64,000 nucleotides of DNA from Brachionus plicatilis (Eukaryota > Rotifera > Eurotatoria > Ploima > Brachionidae): assembly GCA_010279815.1 (NCBI GenBank), contig QEOQ01000424.1:8310-72309 (forward strand), read 5' to 3'. Numbering within the stretch: the stretch's first letter is position 1; each line of letters begins with the position of its first letter. Position numbers and translations under genes: made by a program. The notes below the pieces were generated by a model. The model was given only the letters and a program-made list of their open reading frames with translations. It did no database searches and was not told the origin of the DNA. Positions 1-12,002 of the stretch are shown piece after piece.

Positions 1-464
1 GATCGATCACTAAAATTTTTTATTCAAAAATTTAAAGCTTAATTGATTAAAAAAAAAAGAAAACTATTAAAAATGTATTATCTCTTAGTATTGCTACCTT
101 TTCTTTCATTTTAGAATTTTTCAGCATTCAGAAGTTTTATTTTTTTTTAATTTAAAGATTACACTTTTAAAGACTGTGAGTGTTTAAATTTTTTTTAATT
201 GCATGGCAAGCATTTAATAGTTAAAAGTCTATTTTGATCACATCTCTTACCATTCCTCATATTTTTACATGATAAAAAAATATACAATAAAATGGGTTCT
301 CTAATATAGCTGATAATATCTAACTTCAAGTTAAGTTTTATTTGATTAGATAATAGCATAATTTTTTTTCAAAATTAATTTGTAAAAAAAACTTTTAATT
401 TTAAAAATTTTGAAAATGTCGGCTAATTTTTTCAATTAAATTGAGAAAAAACACCTATTTTCAG
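1..464. other. AT-rich upstream flank of ATAD5-like gene
   Basis: No gene is supported here. It is homopolymer-rich AT sequence. It ends in a T-rich stretch followed by CAG at 462-464 that directly abuts the first ATG of the next gene, which looks like a 3' splice acceptor rather than a plain 5' UTR. Confidence 0.5.
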
Positions 465-3386
465 ATGGCTACAAAAAAGAGCGCCTTCGACGTTCTTATG
501 AACAAAATCAACAAAAAAGATGATAATAGACAAAAAATAGAGAAAGATAATAAAAAAGAACCCAATGAAAACGATATCATAATTCTTATCGAAGATGTTG
601 TCAAATTGGACGAAAACAATAAAAAACTTGAAACATCGGCTACTAAACCTGCTGAAGTCTACATACCTCTGAAAGTTCAACACATACATCAATACACAGG
701 TTCATTTAAAAAATATTTTTTCTCTTGCCATTAAGTAAAATTTATTTAAGATGAAGAAATCAATTTTTTGAAAGAACAAATCGAGCCTAAATTCGAACTC
801 AAACAAAAGACTGAATTAAATTTTGGACCACTCGACCAGAAATTGGATTTTAATTTTTCAAAATACAACAACATTATACCTAAGTGTTCGTGTTCGCAGG
901 TAAACTTTACGTTTATTCTAAAATAGCTTACCTTTTTTTAAAGTATTAGACAATTTTCCTTTTTTTTCTTTAGTAAGTTCTTCTAAAAACTTGAATTTAA
1001 GTAATGATTAAGATCAATTTTTAAAATATTTGTAATTTAACTTTAATTAAATAATAAATTTTAATTTTGTTTTATTTATTGTTTAAATTTTACTATCTAA
1101 ATTTTATTTTTTAAATATGATTGACTTTTTCATATTTTGTAAAATTTTCTTATATCAGGCCGAGGGGTCATTTTCAGTGCTATTTAAGCAAAACTGCCAA
1201 ATTTTAATTTTAATTTATTTTATTTAGAAAAAAAGTTGTTGAAAAGTTTGGACCTAAATTAAAATAGATATTTTTGATAGCGTTAAAATTGATAGCAATC
1301 TTATATTTATATGATAAAAAAAAATATAATTTTTTAGTTAAATTTAATTATTTGCTATTTAAAATATGGTCATTTTGGTCAAGAAATGTAAAAAAAATTT
1401 AAAAAAAAAGCCAATTTCAAAATTAAAAATTATTTTTTTTTTAAAAATAAAGCTTTTGTTATTTTTAATTCTAAAGCCAAAAAAAAAAAAAAAATTAATC
1501 AATTTATTATACCAAAGCCAATTGACAATGTAACATTTAGTATCAGTCAAACCATTGACAGTCTGGACAAGCAAATAGACACAATCAGCGAAGAAAGACC
1601 CGGTCTATCGGACACACTTAATGACGCCAGCCTAGACATGAGCCAACTATCCGAACCCAACTCGCCGGCAAGGCCGAGACAGTCGAAAAGGCGCAAGACT
1701 GACAGCAATCAAAGTTTGGCATGCACACACCAGCTCTGGACCGAAAAGCATCAGTTCAGTGACGAAAAAGACATAGTGACCAACAAAAGTCAAATAGAGC
1801 GCCTAAAAGAATGGCTCAGAGGATGGAAATCGACACTGTGCAAAAATCTAGACTCCCGTGGCACTGATGGCGACGAGTCCGACTCGGACTTTTCGTGCGA
1901 CTCGGACTTCTCCAGCGCAGAAAGTTTTGTCAATGGCAGAAAATTCTACTCAAACGCTGTTTTGTTGTCGGGCCCGCACGGCTCCGGCAAGACCAGCTCG
2001 GTGTACTCAGTGGCCAAGCAGCTTGGCTTCAAGGTATTCGAGGTGAACTCGTCCTCGTCCAGATGCAAGAGCCAAATAATTCAAGAGCTGGATGGAGCAC
2101 TTAATTCCCACCATGTGTCAGGCAGCAAAAAGGACCTGAGTGCCACAACTAGCTTTAAAATGGAAAAATTTTTTAACTCAATTGAAAAAGCTTGTGGTAA
2201 GTCGCGCAAGCGCAAGAATAGTCTTAGACGGGAGGCTGTGCTGACGAATGCGTCAGGCCTGATCGAGCACGAACAAAGCTCGGTGAACATCCACAAAGAG
2301 TCGCTGATTTTGTTCGATGAAATAGACGTTGTTTTTCGTGAGGATGTGGGCTTCTGGTCGGCGGTGAATCACTTTATAAAAAAGTCCAAAAAGCCCATTG
2401 TGCTCACGACCAGCGATGAGTTCATTCAGGAAAAGGTGAATTTAAATGTGGAAAAAATCGACTTTGGCCGCCCCAGGATAGACGCGGCGGTGCGATTTTT
2501 GAAAAGTGTGGCCAAGGCCGAGTCGATGCGTCTGGACACATCGACAGCCTACAAGATTAGTCACGAGTGCAAGTGTGACATGAGAAAGTCGATAAATCAA
2601 CTACAAATCATGCTGACCAATGCGGACAGGTGTCAGATGAAAAAGTTTAAAAGTGCCGCCATGCACACCAATTTGAATCTGAACAGCTTTTTTGTTCACC
2701 AGACCAATTGTGCTCTGCATGTGGACGGCTATTATTTAGATCAGTTGTTGTTCATGGACAAGCTAAGCAAGCGAATATTGAACTATTTGCATTTGGAGAC
2801 AGGCTGTGTTTTTAACCAAGAGCAGCCGGCCAATTTCAAGCGCTACGACTTGTTGATACTCAAAGACGGCCTTGGCGACCATGTCACAATTTCGGGCGCC
2901 TTCAATCCGTTCATGAATCAGTCAAGTGCTGCTGAGTGCAAGCTCGCCGAGGAAGACCTCACCAAACTGGACACCACTTTTGTTAAGCAAGATTTATTTG
3001 AATTTTTTAAAGTGTTTAATTTTTTGTTAAATGGAAAAAATATTGATTTTTACGAGTGGTTGAATTATGGCCGAGTGCACGAGTTTAATTTCAGCTCGAA
3101 CGTGTCTGTGAACCGGCTTGCGCAGGCTTTGTCCAGATTCACGTCCAGCAAAGCAATCGCTTTGGACTACAGACCGTTTTTGCACGAGATATGCAAGCAT
3201 GAACAAAGCAAACAGGCAAAGCAAGTAAATAAACGAAGATATGTACACTACTTGTCCTATCTGAATATTGGGCTCTCCAGGGAGGACTATGCGCTTTTGG
3301 CGACGTCCGCTCTGGACGAAAATGTGCTCGATGTCAAAACGGAATCGAACTTTATGTTCGATCCGAATATTTTTTCAAATGAGTAA
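465..3386 (+). CDS. ATAD5: ATAD5/Elg1-like AAA+ ATPase (PCNA unloader), multi-exon
   Basis: ATAD5 is the large subunit of the RFC-like complex that unloads PCNA from chromatin in the nucleus. Visible exons are 465-699 and 751-899 (phases join cleanly) and a large last exon from about 1477 to the stop at 3384-3386. In the last exon, counting from the internal Met at 1638, the N-terminal region reads LWTEKH and then IERLKEWLRGWK, as in ATAD5. Next come Walker A GPHGSGKTS (residues 112-120), FKVFEVNSSS, Walker B LILFDEID (223-230) and PIVLTTSDEF, followed by the CDMRKSINQLQ stretch of the ATPase lid. The acidic stretch GDESDSDFSCDSD before the P-loop resembles the insert in vertebrate ATAD5. Exon 1 starts MATKKSAFDVLMN. 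How 899 joins 1477 is unresolved: a small exon near 1159-1190 is possible, and the acceptor of the last exon lies in a poly-A-rich stretch. That exons 1-2 belong to this gene is inference; the identity of the last exon is firm. Confidence 0.85.
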
Positions 3387-5301
3387 TTGTATTTTTAAGA
3401 AATTTTTTTCTTATTAAATTTAAAAATTGTAAATAAAATTATTGAACACCTGTGAAAATAAATATACATTCAATTTTGATTCTTTGAAAAGAATAATATT
3501 CTTGGTTATTTTTTTAACAAATTCTGTTGATCCCGCAGGTTAAACTACAACACTATCTGAATTTGACGTTTTCGACCACAAATTCATATTCTGCATTTAT
3601 GGAAACCTAGGAAAGCCAATTTTTTAGCGGGGTTAAAAAAATAATTTTTTTGGCTACCTCCTCTCAAAGATTAGCACCTAAATTAAAAGTTATATCCTTT
3701 TGGTTCTATAAAATAAAATAATTTTGTGAACATTTTATTATTATTATTTATTATTGTAAAGATTCAAACAAAATATGAAATTTATTATGTTTTGATACAT
3801 GGATTTTTTTTTTAATAATTAAGTGAAAATTAAAAATTTAATTTTTTTTAATAAAAATTTACACTTTTTGATCAAAATTTATGGACTGGAATAAAAAAAA
3901 TAAAAAAGTTGGGCTTATAGATAATTTCAGAATTTTGTCCAGAATTCTGTTCAAATATTAAAAAAATCAAATTTTTTGAAAAAATTTAAAAAATTGAATG
4001 ACTTTGTTTTTTTTTATAGTGACTGATTGGCTGTACCTCATTTTACGATACTTAAATTATAAGTCATCATCTGCTAATTTTTATAATCAATTACAATTTT
4101 ATGTTATCAACTTGAAAATTATTCACTAATATATAATAAAAAAAATGTTTTGAAAATAAGTAAATTTTTATTAAGCGCTACTAAGATAGAAATTTAGAAA
4201 AATTATTTATAAAAAAAGTATTTTTTTTACTAACTTCCTTAATAGAAAAAATAATTTTTTCGACCATTATTCAAAATTTTATAAAGTATTTGAATTCTAA
4301 GATCATGTTTATGATGCTGATTTTGTTAACATCACTAATGGTTCAATCGATGATTTTTAAAAATGTAATCAAAAATCAGGCACATTTAATTAAATAAAAA
4401 ATTGTGATCAAATTTTTGTTTATTTTCTAAATAAATAAAATTTTATTAAATTTTAAAAATAATAATTAATCAATTCAATCATTTTTGCTGCCATATAATT
4501 CTTTTTAATTTTTTTAATAAATGAAACATCTTTTATATTTTTATATAATTTTTTTTCATCGCTGAATTTGACGTAATTTTTGAAATAAATAAATAAATTA
4601 ATTAATTCACCAGATATTAATCATAATGACAAAAATAAAATTCAAAAATGAACTTAATGATCATGATCTAAAATTATGGTTTAAGCTGGTTTTTAGTATT
4701 TTAAATTAAATAAAAGCATATAAATTAAATTTTTAACTTGAATTTTTAATATTTGGCAAATTTTTTTCAAGTGAAATAATTTTTTTCTAATTTTTTTTCA
4801 CCATTTCTTAGTAAAGCTTTCTGGATATTTTTTAGACCAAAAATTAAATTGTTTAAATACTTTAAGTAATTTCAAAAAATTAAAGTCAAGATTTATTTGC
4901 AATATTTTTCTGAAATTGTTTTAAAAATTTTCAAATCAATTTTAACATTTATTTTTAAGTTTGATTTAAATTATGGTCAATGATCTCAATAATACATAAA
5001 TTTAAAAAAAATACAATTAAAATCTTTAAAATTCAGAATTATGTAAAACATTTGATTATTGTTAGCTTAACATACATGAATTTTTTTTAAATCTGAAACC
5101 AATTTTAGATAATTATTTTTTTCTATTCTGATCAGTAAATGTCGATTTTTAGCTTCAATTTTATTTTAGCCACTTTTTAATATTTTTTTTTGCGATTTGA
5201 ATAAAATTTTTTATTTATATTTATTATTTTTTTATTATTTTTTATTAATAATTACTAGTTAAGTAAACTCAATTTTTGATTAAATTACTGAATATTTTTA
5301 G
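3387..5301. other. intergenic AT-rich DNA
   Basis: No ORF, RNA gene or clear repeat boundary is seen. AATAAA-type signals just after 3386 (near 3432 and 3459) could serve polyadenylation of the ATAD5-like gene. A T-rich tract ending in AG at 5300-5301 immediately precedes the MEIOB start codon. Confidence 0.5.
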
Positions 5302-8135
5302 ATGAATATTTTCAGAGCTATTCCACGTTACTTCACAAACAGAATTTGTGAAATACAACCGGAAATAGAAATAACTGTAATTCTATTAAAAAATTCAGTT
5401 TGAATATAAATTTTAAAAAAATTTTCTCTAAAGGAGTTAACAGGACTTGTTTTGTTAAAACAAGAAAAAAGAGTTGTCACATCTCCAAAAAGTAAATTAA
5501 AATAAATTTTTTAACTTTTAATTTTTAAATTTTGTCCAAGATCCTCTAAAACCATTGCATGTATTAGGACTGATTATTAGAGACACTGAGATGGACTTTA
5601 TTTTTGTCACTTGTTGGGGCAGTAGAGAATTCATTGACCAAATTGTAAATAACATCGAAATGCTATCAATAGGTAAGCTTAAATTTTTTTTTTCTAATTA
5701 ATAAAATTTTATTTTCAAAGTTAAAATTAAAAATCCTATTGTAAAAATTAAAAATTTGGAAAGCAATGATGAACTTTACCGACCATGGACTCCTAGTAAC
5801 TACTGTTTGGTGTTAAACGAGCCAATTGGTTCAATAGAACCAGTAGATGAGTCAACCAGGCCGGATATATTGGGTCTAAAAAGCGTTCCTGTTCGCGACC
5901 ACAATGATTTTTACACTTTGGATGACTTGGTTTTGAGCGAAAAGAACAAAATAAACCAAGAAGCAAATATTCTTTTTTGCATTAGAGAGGTAAAATGCAA
6001 AATTTAAATTCACCTCTAATTTTTTCTCAGATTAAGCCTGTTCAAGAGATCAAAAACCGCAATGGTTTGTTACGTTCCAAGCTTGAATTGATTATTTTTG
6101 ACCAAACCAGAGACTTCTTCAGATTGAACATGTAGGCTACAAAAAATATTCAATTTTAATTAAAATTTCTTTTTTTAATTTAATTTTTTGTTAAATTTTA
6201 TTTCTAGATGGGACAAGGAATTAATTAAATTTGCATCTACTTGGCTTGTGAAAAAAACAGTCATATTCGGTATTGACCTGAGACTTTATTATAATGAATA
6301 CACCAAGTCTCTTGAGGCTACGACAACTAGCAAAACCATTTTTACATCAAATCCAGACACACGCGAAGGCTTTTCTTTGCACACCTTTGCCCAAAATTAT
6401 CATCTTGAAAACCCTTTGCCTTTAATAGATCAAATAAGTAATAAATAAAAATTAAATAAAAAAATTTATTAAAAATTTTATTTAAGGGGATAAAGCAATA
6501 AAAACAAATATTGAAAGTTTAAAAAAAAGTTTGAGTCAGGCTTTTTTGAGTGAGTATGTTTTGTTGGACGCAGTTATTACTTCTTTTGATATTGACTCAG
6601 ATTCTTCTTTGTTTTCTTTTAAATGGTAATAACATATTTGTTTTTTTTTAAGTCACCAGTTTGAGTCAAAGTCACTAAAATTCAAGTACAAGAATTTTTT
6701 TTTTCTAAAGTCAAAATTAATATTTAAATTTTCACCTTTCCATTTGGTTATTGTAGGTATTATTTTTTTCTTTACTGCTAATTTATTTCAATTGTATATA
6801 AAATTTTTAAAAAAATAAAAAAAAAGAAGAAAAAGATAATTAAATTTATCAGAACAAATTTATTTTTTTTAATTACAGAAAGTATATTTAAAATTAAAAA
6901 AAGAGTAATTGAATAATAAATATAGAATTATTAAAAAAGATTTCAGACTTGTGTTTATTAAATTTTATGCCTTGACACCTTTAATATCTGTATACTGCAA
7001 AGTCTTCTAATTTTGGTTTTAAAATCTATTTCACTAAAATTTACGTCATTTTGCTAATCATTATCTAAATTATATTGTTGAGGAATATTTTAAATTGATT
7101 TTAAATTGAGTTATTTTTTAATTTTTTTTCGAGCTTTACGATTAAAATTATTTTCTTATTTTATTTTAGCTGTGCAGAATTTGGTCTCTTTCAGATTAAA
7201 AAATTAAAAAAATATTAAAATAAGTTAAAACAAAATAAAAAGAAAATTTAAAAGTTAGAGTTGATCAAAAGTCAAAAATTAACTTTAAAATATGCAAAAG
7301 TCCAAATCCAAATCAAAGCCGACTTTTTAATTTTTAAGTCAAAATTGACTTTTTAAATATTTTTTTAAAAAAAATTTTTATCATTTTGCATTTTTGAACT
7401 CAAAGTCAATTCTGACTTTCAAAATTGCATTTATTTTTATTTTATTTAAATTAAATTTGACTTTTTTTAAAAATTTTATTCTGAATATATTTTCATAAAA
7501 ATAGATAAGTTACTACCGAAAAATTATTGTTGCGGCCACATGAACTTTCTTAAGGAAAAAACAAATAAAATTTACTCGAGATATTTTTTTTTAAATTCAA
7601 TTCTTAAACTTAACTTTAAAAAAAAATTGAAGTCAGTGAGTTTGACTTGACTTAAGACTTAAAAACAACTTTAATTTAAGAATAAAATTTAAAATTTTGA
7701 TTTTAATAATTAAACTAGTAAAAGATGTAATTTGGATGTCCAAGTGGTAAGCAAAAAGTGTCCGAATCAAAACTGTAAAGATCAGGACATTGGTTATATA
7801 AAATTGGTGAACAGAAAATTGACTCTATCAGACCATACTTCAAGCTTGAGTGGTGTGGGCGTCAGTAGTAAGATATTTGAGAGCATGATTGGAATGACAG
7901 TAATTTAGAAAAATAAGAACTGATTGAAATAATCAATTTATTTAAAAAAAAAAATTAGATCGAAGAGTTTATGAAATTGGACGAGGAAGCAAAAACTAAA
8001 GTCAAATGGTTCTTTCTTTTCGAAAGAAAAAGGTTGTTGATTAAAGTCACTTGTCAAAGTAGTGAAAGTGATGATGAAGCTTTTTTAAAATATTACTTCA
8101 AGCTTATTAATATTGAAGAATTGGAAAATAATTAA
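5302..8135 (+). CDS. MEIOB: MEIOB-like meiosis-specific OB-fold protein, nine exons
   Basis: MEIOB is a paralogue of RPA1 that binds single-stranded DNA with SPATA22 at meiotic recombination sites. Exons inferred from splice sites and phase: 5302-5376, 5434-5491, 5541-5672, 5721-5989, 6031-6131, 6208-6437, 6487-6625, 7752-7899 and 7959-8135, giving 442 residues. Family matches in order are LTGLVLLKQ, LGLIIRDTEMDFIFVTCWGS, WTPSNYCLVLNEP, VPVRDHNDFYTLDDLV, WLVKKTVIFGIDLRLYYN, SKTIFTSNPDTREGF, and the C-terminal EEFMKLDEEAKTKVKWFF. Exon 8 starts a Cys cluster (CKKCPNQNC), part of the zinc ribbon of the C-terminal OB fold. Eight introns have GT-AG ends; seven are 35-76 nt. Intron 7 (6626-7751) is 1126 nt and holds a repeat, so a missed small exon there cannot be excluded. 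The start follows TTTTTAG directly, so an upstream exon or trans-splicing is possible. Confidence 0.88.
7256..7673. repeat. degenerate MITE-like repeat inside MEIOB intron 7
   Basis: The segment starts TAGAGTTGATCAAAAGTC, as does the complete element at 36540. It carries many copies of AAAGTC/GACTTT and shares an internal GGCCACATGAA word with that element. No convincing target duplication is seen and the right end is decayed. It explains most of the excess length of this intron. Confidence 0.5.
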
Positions 8136-9244
8136 AATTTTTGTTTTAATTTAGCTATATTTAAATTGTTTGTTTTGGCTTAAATTAACTCTAACCGTTG
8201 ATATTTTTTCATAAAATTTAATAAAATTATTTAAAAAAATGAAGCTTTGTTAATTTTCCTTTATTTTATTCAAAAATAAAATATATTATTAATAAATTAT
8301 AAATTTTTTTATAAAGTACGGACTTGGACTTTAATTTGGTCTTTTTAAACAACTCTGCTTTCAGATACATGATTAATTTTTGAAATCGAAAAACTAATTT
8401 TATAATAAAAAGTCAAATAAATTTGAATTAAGTTATAGTGCTGAAAGTACAATAATTATGAAAAATTTAGAAAATTGTAATTATCACTTGATATTATCAA
8501 ATTTTTTTATACCGTAAAAGCCCTATAATTTGAGATTGGGTTTTTTAACATTAGAAAGGCAAAATTTTTTTGTACCGTAACAGCCCAAAGTGGATTTATT
8601 AAACCTCCTTTCAAATTATACTATAATTAAGTCAAATTTAAGTTTTTTTTTAACAATAAAATTTTATTATATATTAAATGTATTATTTTATATTTTTAAA
8701 AAAAAAAATTTTAAGTAAATATTATTTTAGATGTGTCAAATAAATCAAAAATGTTATTGAGTTTAAAAAACCCACTTTGGGATTTTATGTTTATTTTTTT
8801 TTGTTGACATTAAATAATAATAATTTTTAAACAAAAACATTTAAATTAAAAATTTTATAAAATTTCAGATTGAAGAACAAAAATTTTTTTTAAAATTTTT
8901 AATTTTTTTCCAAAAGTTTGTATTCATTTAAAAAAAAAAGAGCTTAAAACCTGTGGCCTTTATAGTGTTATATTATATTTAAAATCTAGCTCAACTTTAA
9001 GTGGTGGTACAAAGGATGTATCAGTTACTTCAATTTACAGAACATGTTTTAGTCGGTTCAGATTAGAGCTCAGACGTTTTTAATATTTTTTTTTTTTAAT
9101 AAAATTAACAATGTTCATTTTTTGTCCTTGTTTTACTTTTATTTTCCTAGATTTCACCAAAATTAAAATAATATTAAATTATGTTTCTTAAATTTTGTAA
9201 AGAACTTTTTATTATTTCAAGTTTATCCCCCAAAAATTTTAATC
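8136..9244. other. intergenic, with a small inverted repeat
   Basis: No gene is seen. CCCAAAGTGG near 8583 and its complement CCACTTTGGG near 8770 form an inverted pair about 190 bp apart, which may be a small decayed MITE. The rest is AT-rich sequence downstream of MEIOB. Confidence 0.4.
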
Positions 9245-9455
9245 CTTTTTTTAATTTGTACCCAGCTAAAGTTTTTTCACTTTAAAAATATAAATAGAAA
9301 AAAAAATCAACAAAAAGTTGAAATAGACGAGCTATACTTGTTTAAATATTTGAGAATTCAACAAATTCCTCCACCAGTCTGACAACCACTGGCACAGAAA
9401 AACGAATCTCTCAATCAACTTAAAAAGTCGACTGTCAGTAGTTTAAGTTAACTTA
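9245..9455 (-). mobile_element. LINE 3'-end fragment
   Basis: Read on the minus strand, this matches the C-terminal reverse-transcriptase-protein segment and 3' tail seen more completely at 47915-48500. The stretch with the Pro-Leu-Val-x-Arg-Leu-Val-x-Glu region is recognisable at 9360-9420. The tail ends in a degenerate version of the conserved AGCTTTAGCTCGGTAC box. It is frameshifted and not functional. Confidence 0.65.
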
Positions 9456-9602
9456 AAATTTATTTAAATATAATTTATTATTTTAGTAAAATAAAATATT
9501 AAACAGTATTTAATTTTTTCTTATTTTGTGCACGGAATTTTATAGAATTTTTTTTAAAACCTTTGCATTTAGACCACAACAACTTTAATTGAAAAATTTT
9601 AT

Positions 9603-10290
9603 TTAATTTTTATCATTTTTTTTCATAATTAAATAATTAAGCATATCAACCAAAGCTGGATCGGATTTTTCTCCATTGTAAATGACATCACATTCAAACC
9701 GAAAAGGTTTTATATACTTTTCTTGGCCTTTAAGATCCAAAAATTAGAATAAAATTAAAAAAATAAACCAACATTAAAAAACCTGGAATGACATGCTTGA
9801 CACATTGATTGTAAACATATTGAGGGTTATAGCCCTCAATGTCTTTGGTGTACTTGATGAATCTCCTCAAAGCGCATATGTACTCACTGGTCTCGACCCA
9901 TATGGTAAGATCAAACAGAGACCTAAGCTTTTGGTTGCAAAACAAAAAACATCCCTCTAGTATTATGTATTCGTACTTTCCGGGCGATACTTTCAAGAAG
10001 TTTGTGACCACACAGCTGCCCAAGTCAAACTTTGGGATTTTGGTTTCAATTTTGTCGCGAATACTGATCAAATGATGGTTCAGCAGCTCATAGTTTATGG
10101 CCTCTGGACAATCAAAGTTTATTGCTGCTTGGTCATCGTGCAAAATTTTGTACTGTTCCTCAGTCAATTCATTATAATAGTCATCCAGCGACATCAAAAG
10201 ACATTTCTCTTTTCCCAGCTTTTCGCTCAATACTTCTCCCAGAGTAGTCTTGCCCGAACACGATAAACCAATTATTCCTACAATGAACAT
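9603..10290 (-). CDS. uridine-kinase-like P-loop nucleoside kinase, two exons
   Basis: Predicted to phosphorylate a nucleoside (uridine/cytidine, or the related nicotinamide riboside) with ATP in the cytosol; the substrate is not settled by sequence. Exons are 9783-10290 and 9603-9727; joining at CCAG|GC restores HVIPGQEKYIKPF and gives 210 residues. Seen: P-loop GLSCSGKTT (residues 8-16), SLDDYYNEL with the putative catalytic Asp pair (36-37), NFDCPEAINYELL (58-70, the uridine-kinase NFDHPxA box), Walker-B-like YIILEG (108-113), and C-terminal FECDVIYNGE, which parallels ADVIIPRG of uridine kinases. It lacks the C-terminal UPRT domain of UCK-like fusion proteins. The Met at 10288-10290 fits the P-loop distance usual for the family. 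The neighbours give no functional hint. Confidence 0.82.
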
Positions 10291-11204
10291 TTTTAATTTA
10301 TTTTTATTAAATTAAAAAAATTAAAAATAGCTTATCTAACTTGTGCTTTTTTCAAGTTTATTTTTGCTATAATATGCTAAAAAAATTAATCGCTCTTTTT
10401 AAAGTTTAGATGAATATGATGATAATAATTAAATTTATAAAGAAAACAATTATCACAGAAAAGAACAAAAGCTGGATGAAGGAGTATTTGATCCAAATGA
10501 ATAACCTTTAATAAGTGTTGTAAATCAAATTGACAATTTGAGCAAATTTTTCAATTTATTCAGATTTAAACTTAAATTCCAATTTAAACTAAAAAAAAAA
10601 TTAAATTTAGTTTTGATTTCTTTTAAATTAAAAAAAATGAGTTTTTAAAAAATTTAAGGGTGTCAGTATAGAACACCATAAATTTACGTATAATATATAT
10701 AAAATAATTAAAATTAATGAAAACATAACACATCTAATAAATTCACACCTTTTTTCAAATAAATTGCAACTAAAATCATAAAACTCGGATAAGACTCCGA
10801 TATAGAATCAGAACCAGCATCAAAATCATCTAAAAAACATCTAAAAAAGCCAAATGATGCAGTTTAATCTATTGAAAATATTTAAAAAATGGTTTAACTA
10901 AGAATTTAAGTAGGTTTTATTCTGTGAAATTTTTACCATAAATATTGAGCGCAAATAGTAAGAGTCAAAATTTAATAAATTCATAAATACTTATTCGATT
11001 TAAAAACAATTTAAAAAAAAAATTTAATTAATTATTTTTTATTTAATTATTTAATTAAAAATTGTCGGAAATGACTTTGTCGGATAGGTCTGCCAGCCGT
11101 TTTTATCAATTCATTTTTGAAATTAAAAAAAAATAAATTAAGCTTTTATATGAAAATTCAAGCAATAATTCTAATTTTTTTTTAAAATAAATGTAATAAT
11201 TTAA
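10291..11204. other. intergenic AT-rich DNA
   Basis: No gene, RNA or bounded repeat can be supported. The stretch holds A/T homopolymers and short low-complexity tracts between the kinase and the foldback element that begins at about 11205. Confidence 0.4.
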
Positions 11205-11460
11205 GGCCCATAGTTTTCCTCCCGCTAATTTTTAGAAATTTTCCGTTAATTTTAATAAAAATTCCGGTATTTTAATAAAAATTCCGCTATTTTAATAAAA
11301 ATACCGCTAATTTAATAAGCTTACCTCTAATTTAATAAAAACTCATCTAAATAAATAGAAACTCATCTAAAATAATAAAAACACGTCTAATTTAATAAAA
11401 ACTACATCTTTTATTATTAAAATAGCGGAATTTTTATTAAAAATAGCGGTATGCAAAGAA
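11205..11460. mobile_element. foldback-type element A, short copy
   Basis: The left end reads AAGGCCCATAGTTTTCC and is followed by about ten degenerate 18-21 bp units such as CCGCTAATTTAATAAAAA, CTCATCTAAATAAATAGAAA and CACGTCTAATTTAATAAAAA. The right end (near 11430-11455) carries the inverted form GCGGAATTTTTATTAAAAA. A longer copy lies at 62786-63383 in the opposite orientation. No ORF lies inside this copy. The target duplication is not clear. Confidence 0.65.
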
Positions 11461-11961
11461 TATTCGCCATAATTTAATAATCATCCAATTTTTTTTATGT
11501 TCTGATCATTTAATAAAAATACTGAACTTATAAATAAAAAAAAAAATTATTTAATTAATCGCCAAATAATAAAAATTTATTTTCTTAACATTTTTATACT
11601 ATATTAATTGTTTCGACTCTAAAATTTATCATTTTAAATTCTTTTTCAAATGTCGTGTCATAAATGACACGTCGGTAATCTACGACAAAGAAAATTTTGG
11701 TAATTTGAGTGTTGAGTAAAACTTTGAGCTAATTTTTTATATTTTAAGATAATTTTGGGTTCATCTCGTCAAGATCTTTAACCCAATATCCTAAAATTCG
11801 AAATTTTGATATTTTAAAAATTGTCCCTTACCATATCTCTTTATTTATTTCGTTTAAAGCTAAATTTTTGATATTAGTTTGAGGCAAAATGCTGACCTTG
11901 TAAAAAAAAAATAAATTTTTTTCTACTTAAAAGACCCCAAAGGTCACATGAAAAAAATGAC
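11461..11961. other. serpin upstream region
   Basis: AT-rich. It contains a tight inverted repeat CGTGTCAT-AA-ATGACACG at about 11653-11670, a possible protein-binding site or small hairpin, roughly 330 bp upstream of the serpin start. Nothing else can be supported. Confidence 0.35.
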
Positions 11962-11969
11962 TATAAAAA
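11962..11969 (+). promoter_or_regulatory. TATA box of serpin gene
   Basis: TATAAAAA lies 33-40 nt upstream of the serpin ATG. A start site 25-30 nt downstream would give a 5' UTR of about 10-15 nt. The placement supports the chosen start codon. Confidence 0.6.
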
Positions 11970-12002
11970 GAAAAATTTCACTTTAAATCCACATATCAAA
12001 AA

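Noticed and set aside
432..692. Open frame opposite ATAD5-like exon 1
   Set aside because: Antisense to a supported exon, Phe-rich, no motif; composition artefact.
3521..3541. Word CTGTTGATCCCGCAGG resembling the 5' end of 18S rRNA
   Set aside because: The match stops after about 15 bases with internal differences and no rRNA continues downstream.
6626..7751. Additional MEIOB exon within intron 7
   Set aside because: The phase of exons 7 and 8 joins directly and gives the expected zinc-ribbon Cys; no frame in the intron matches the family.
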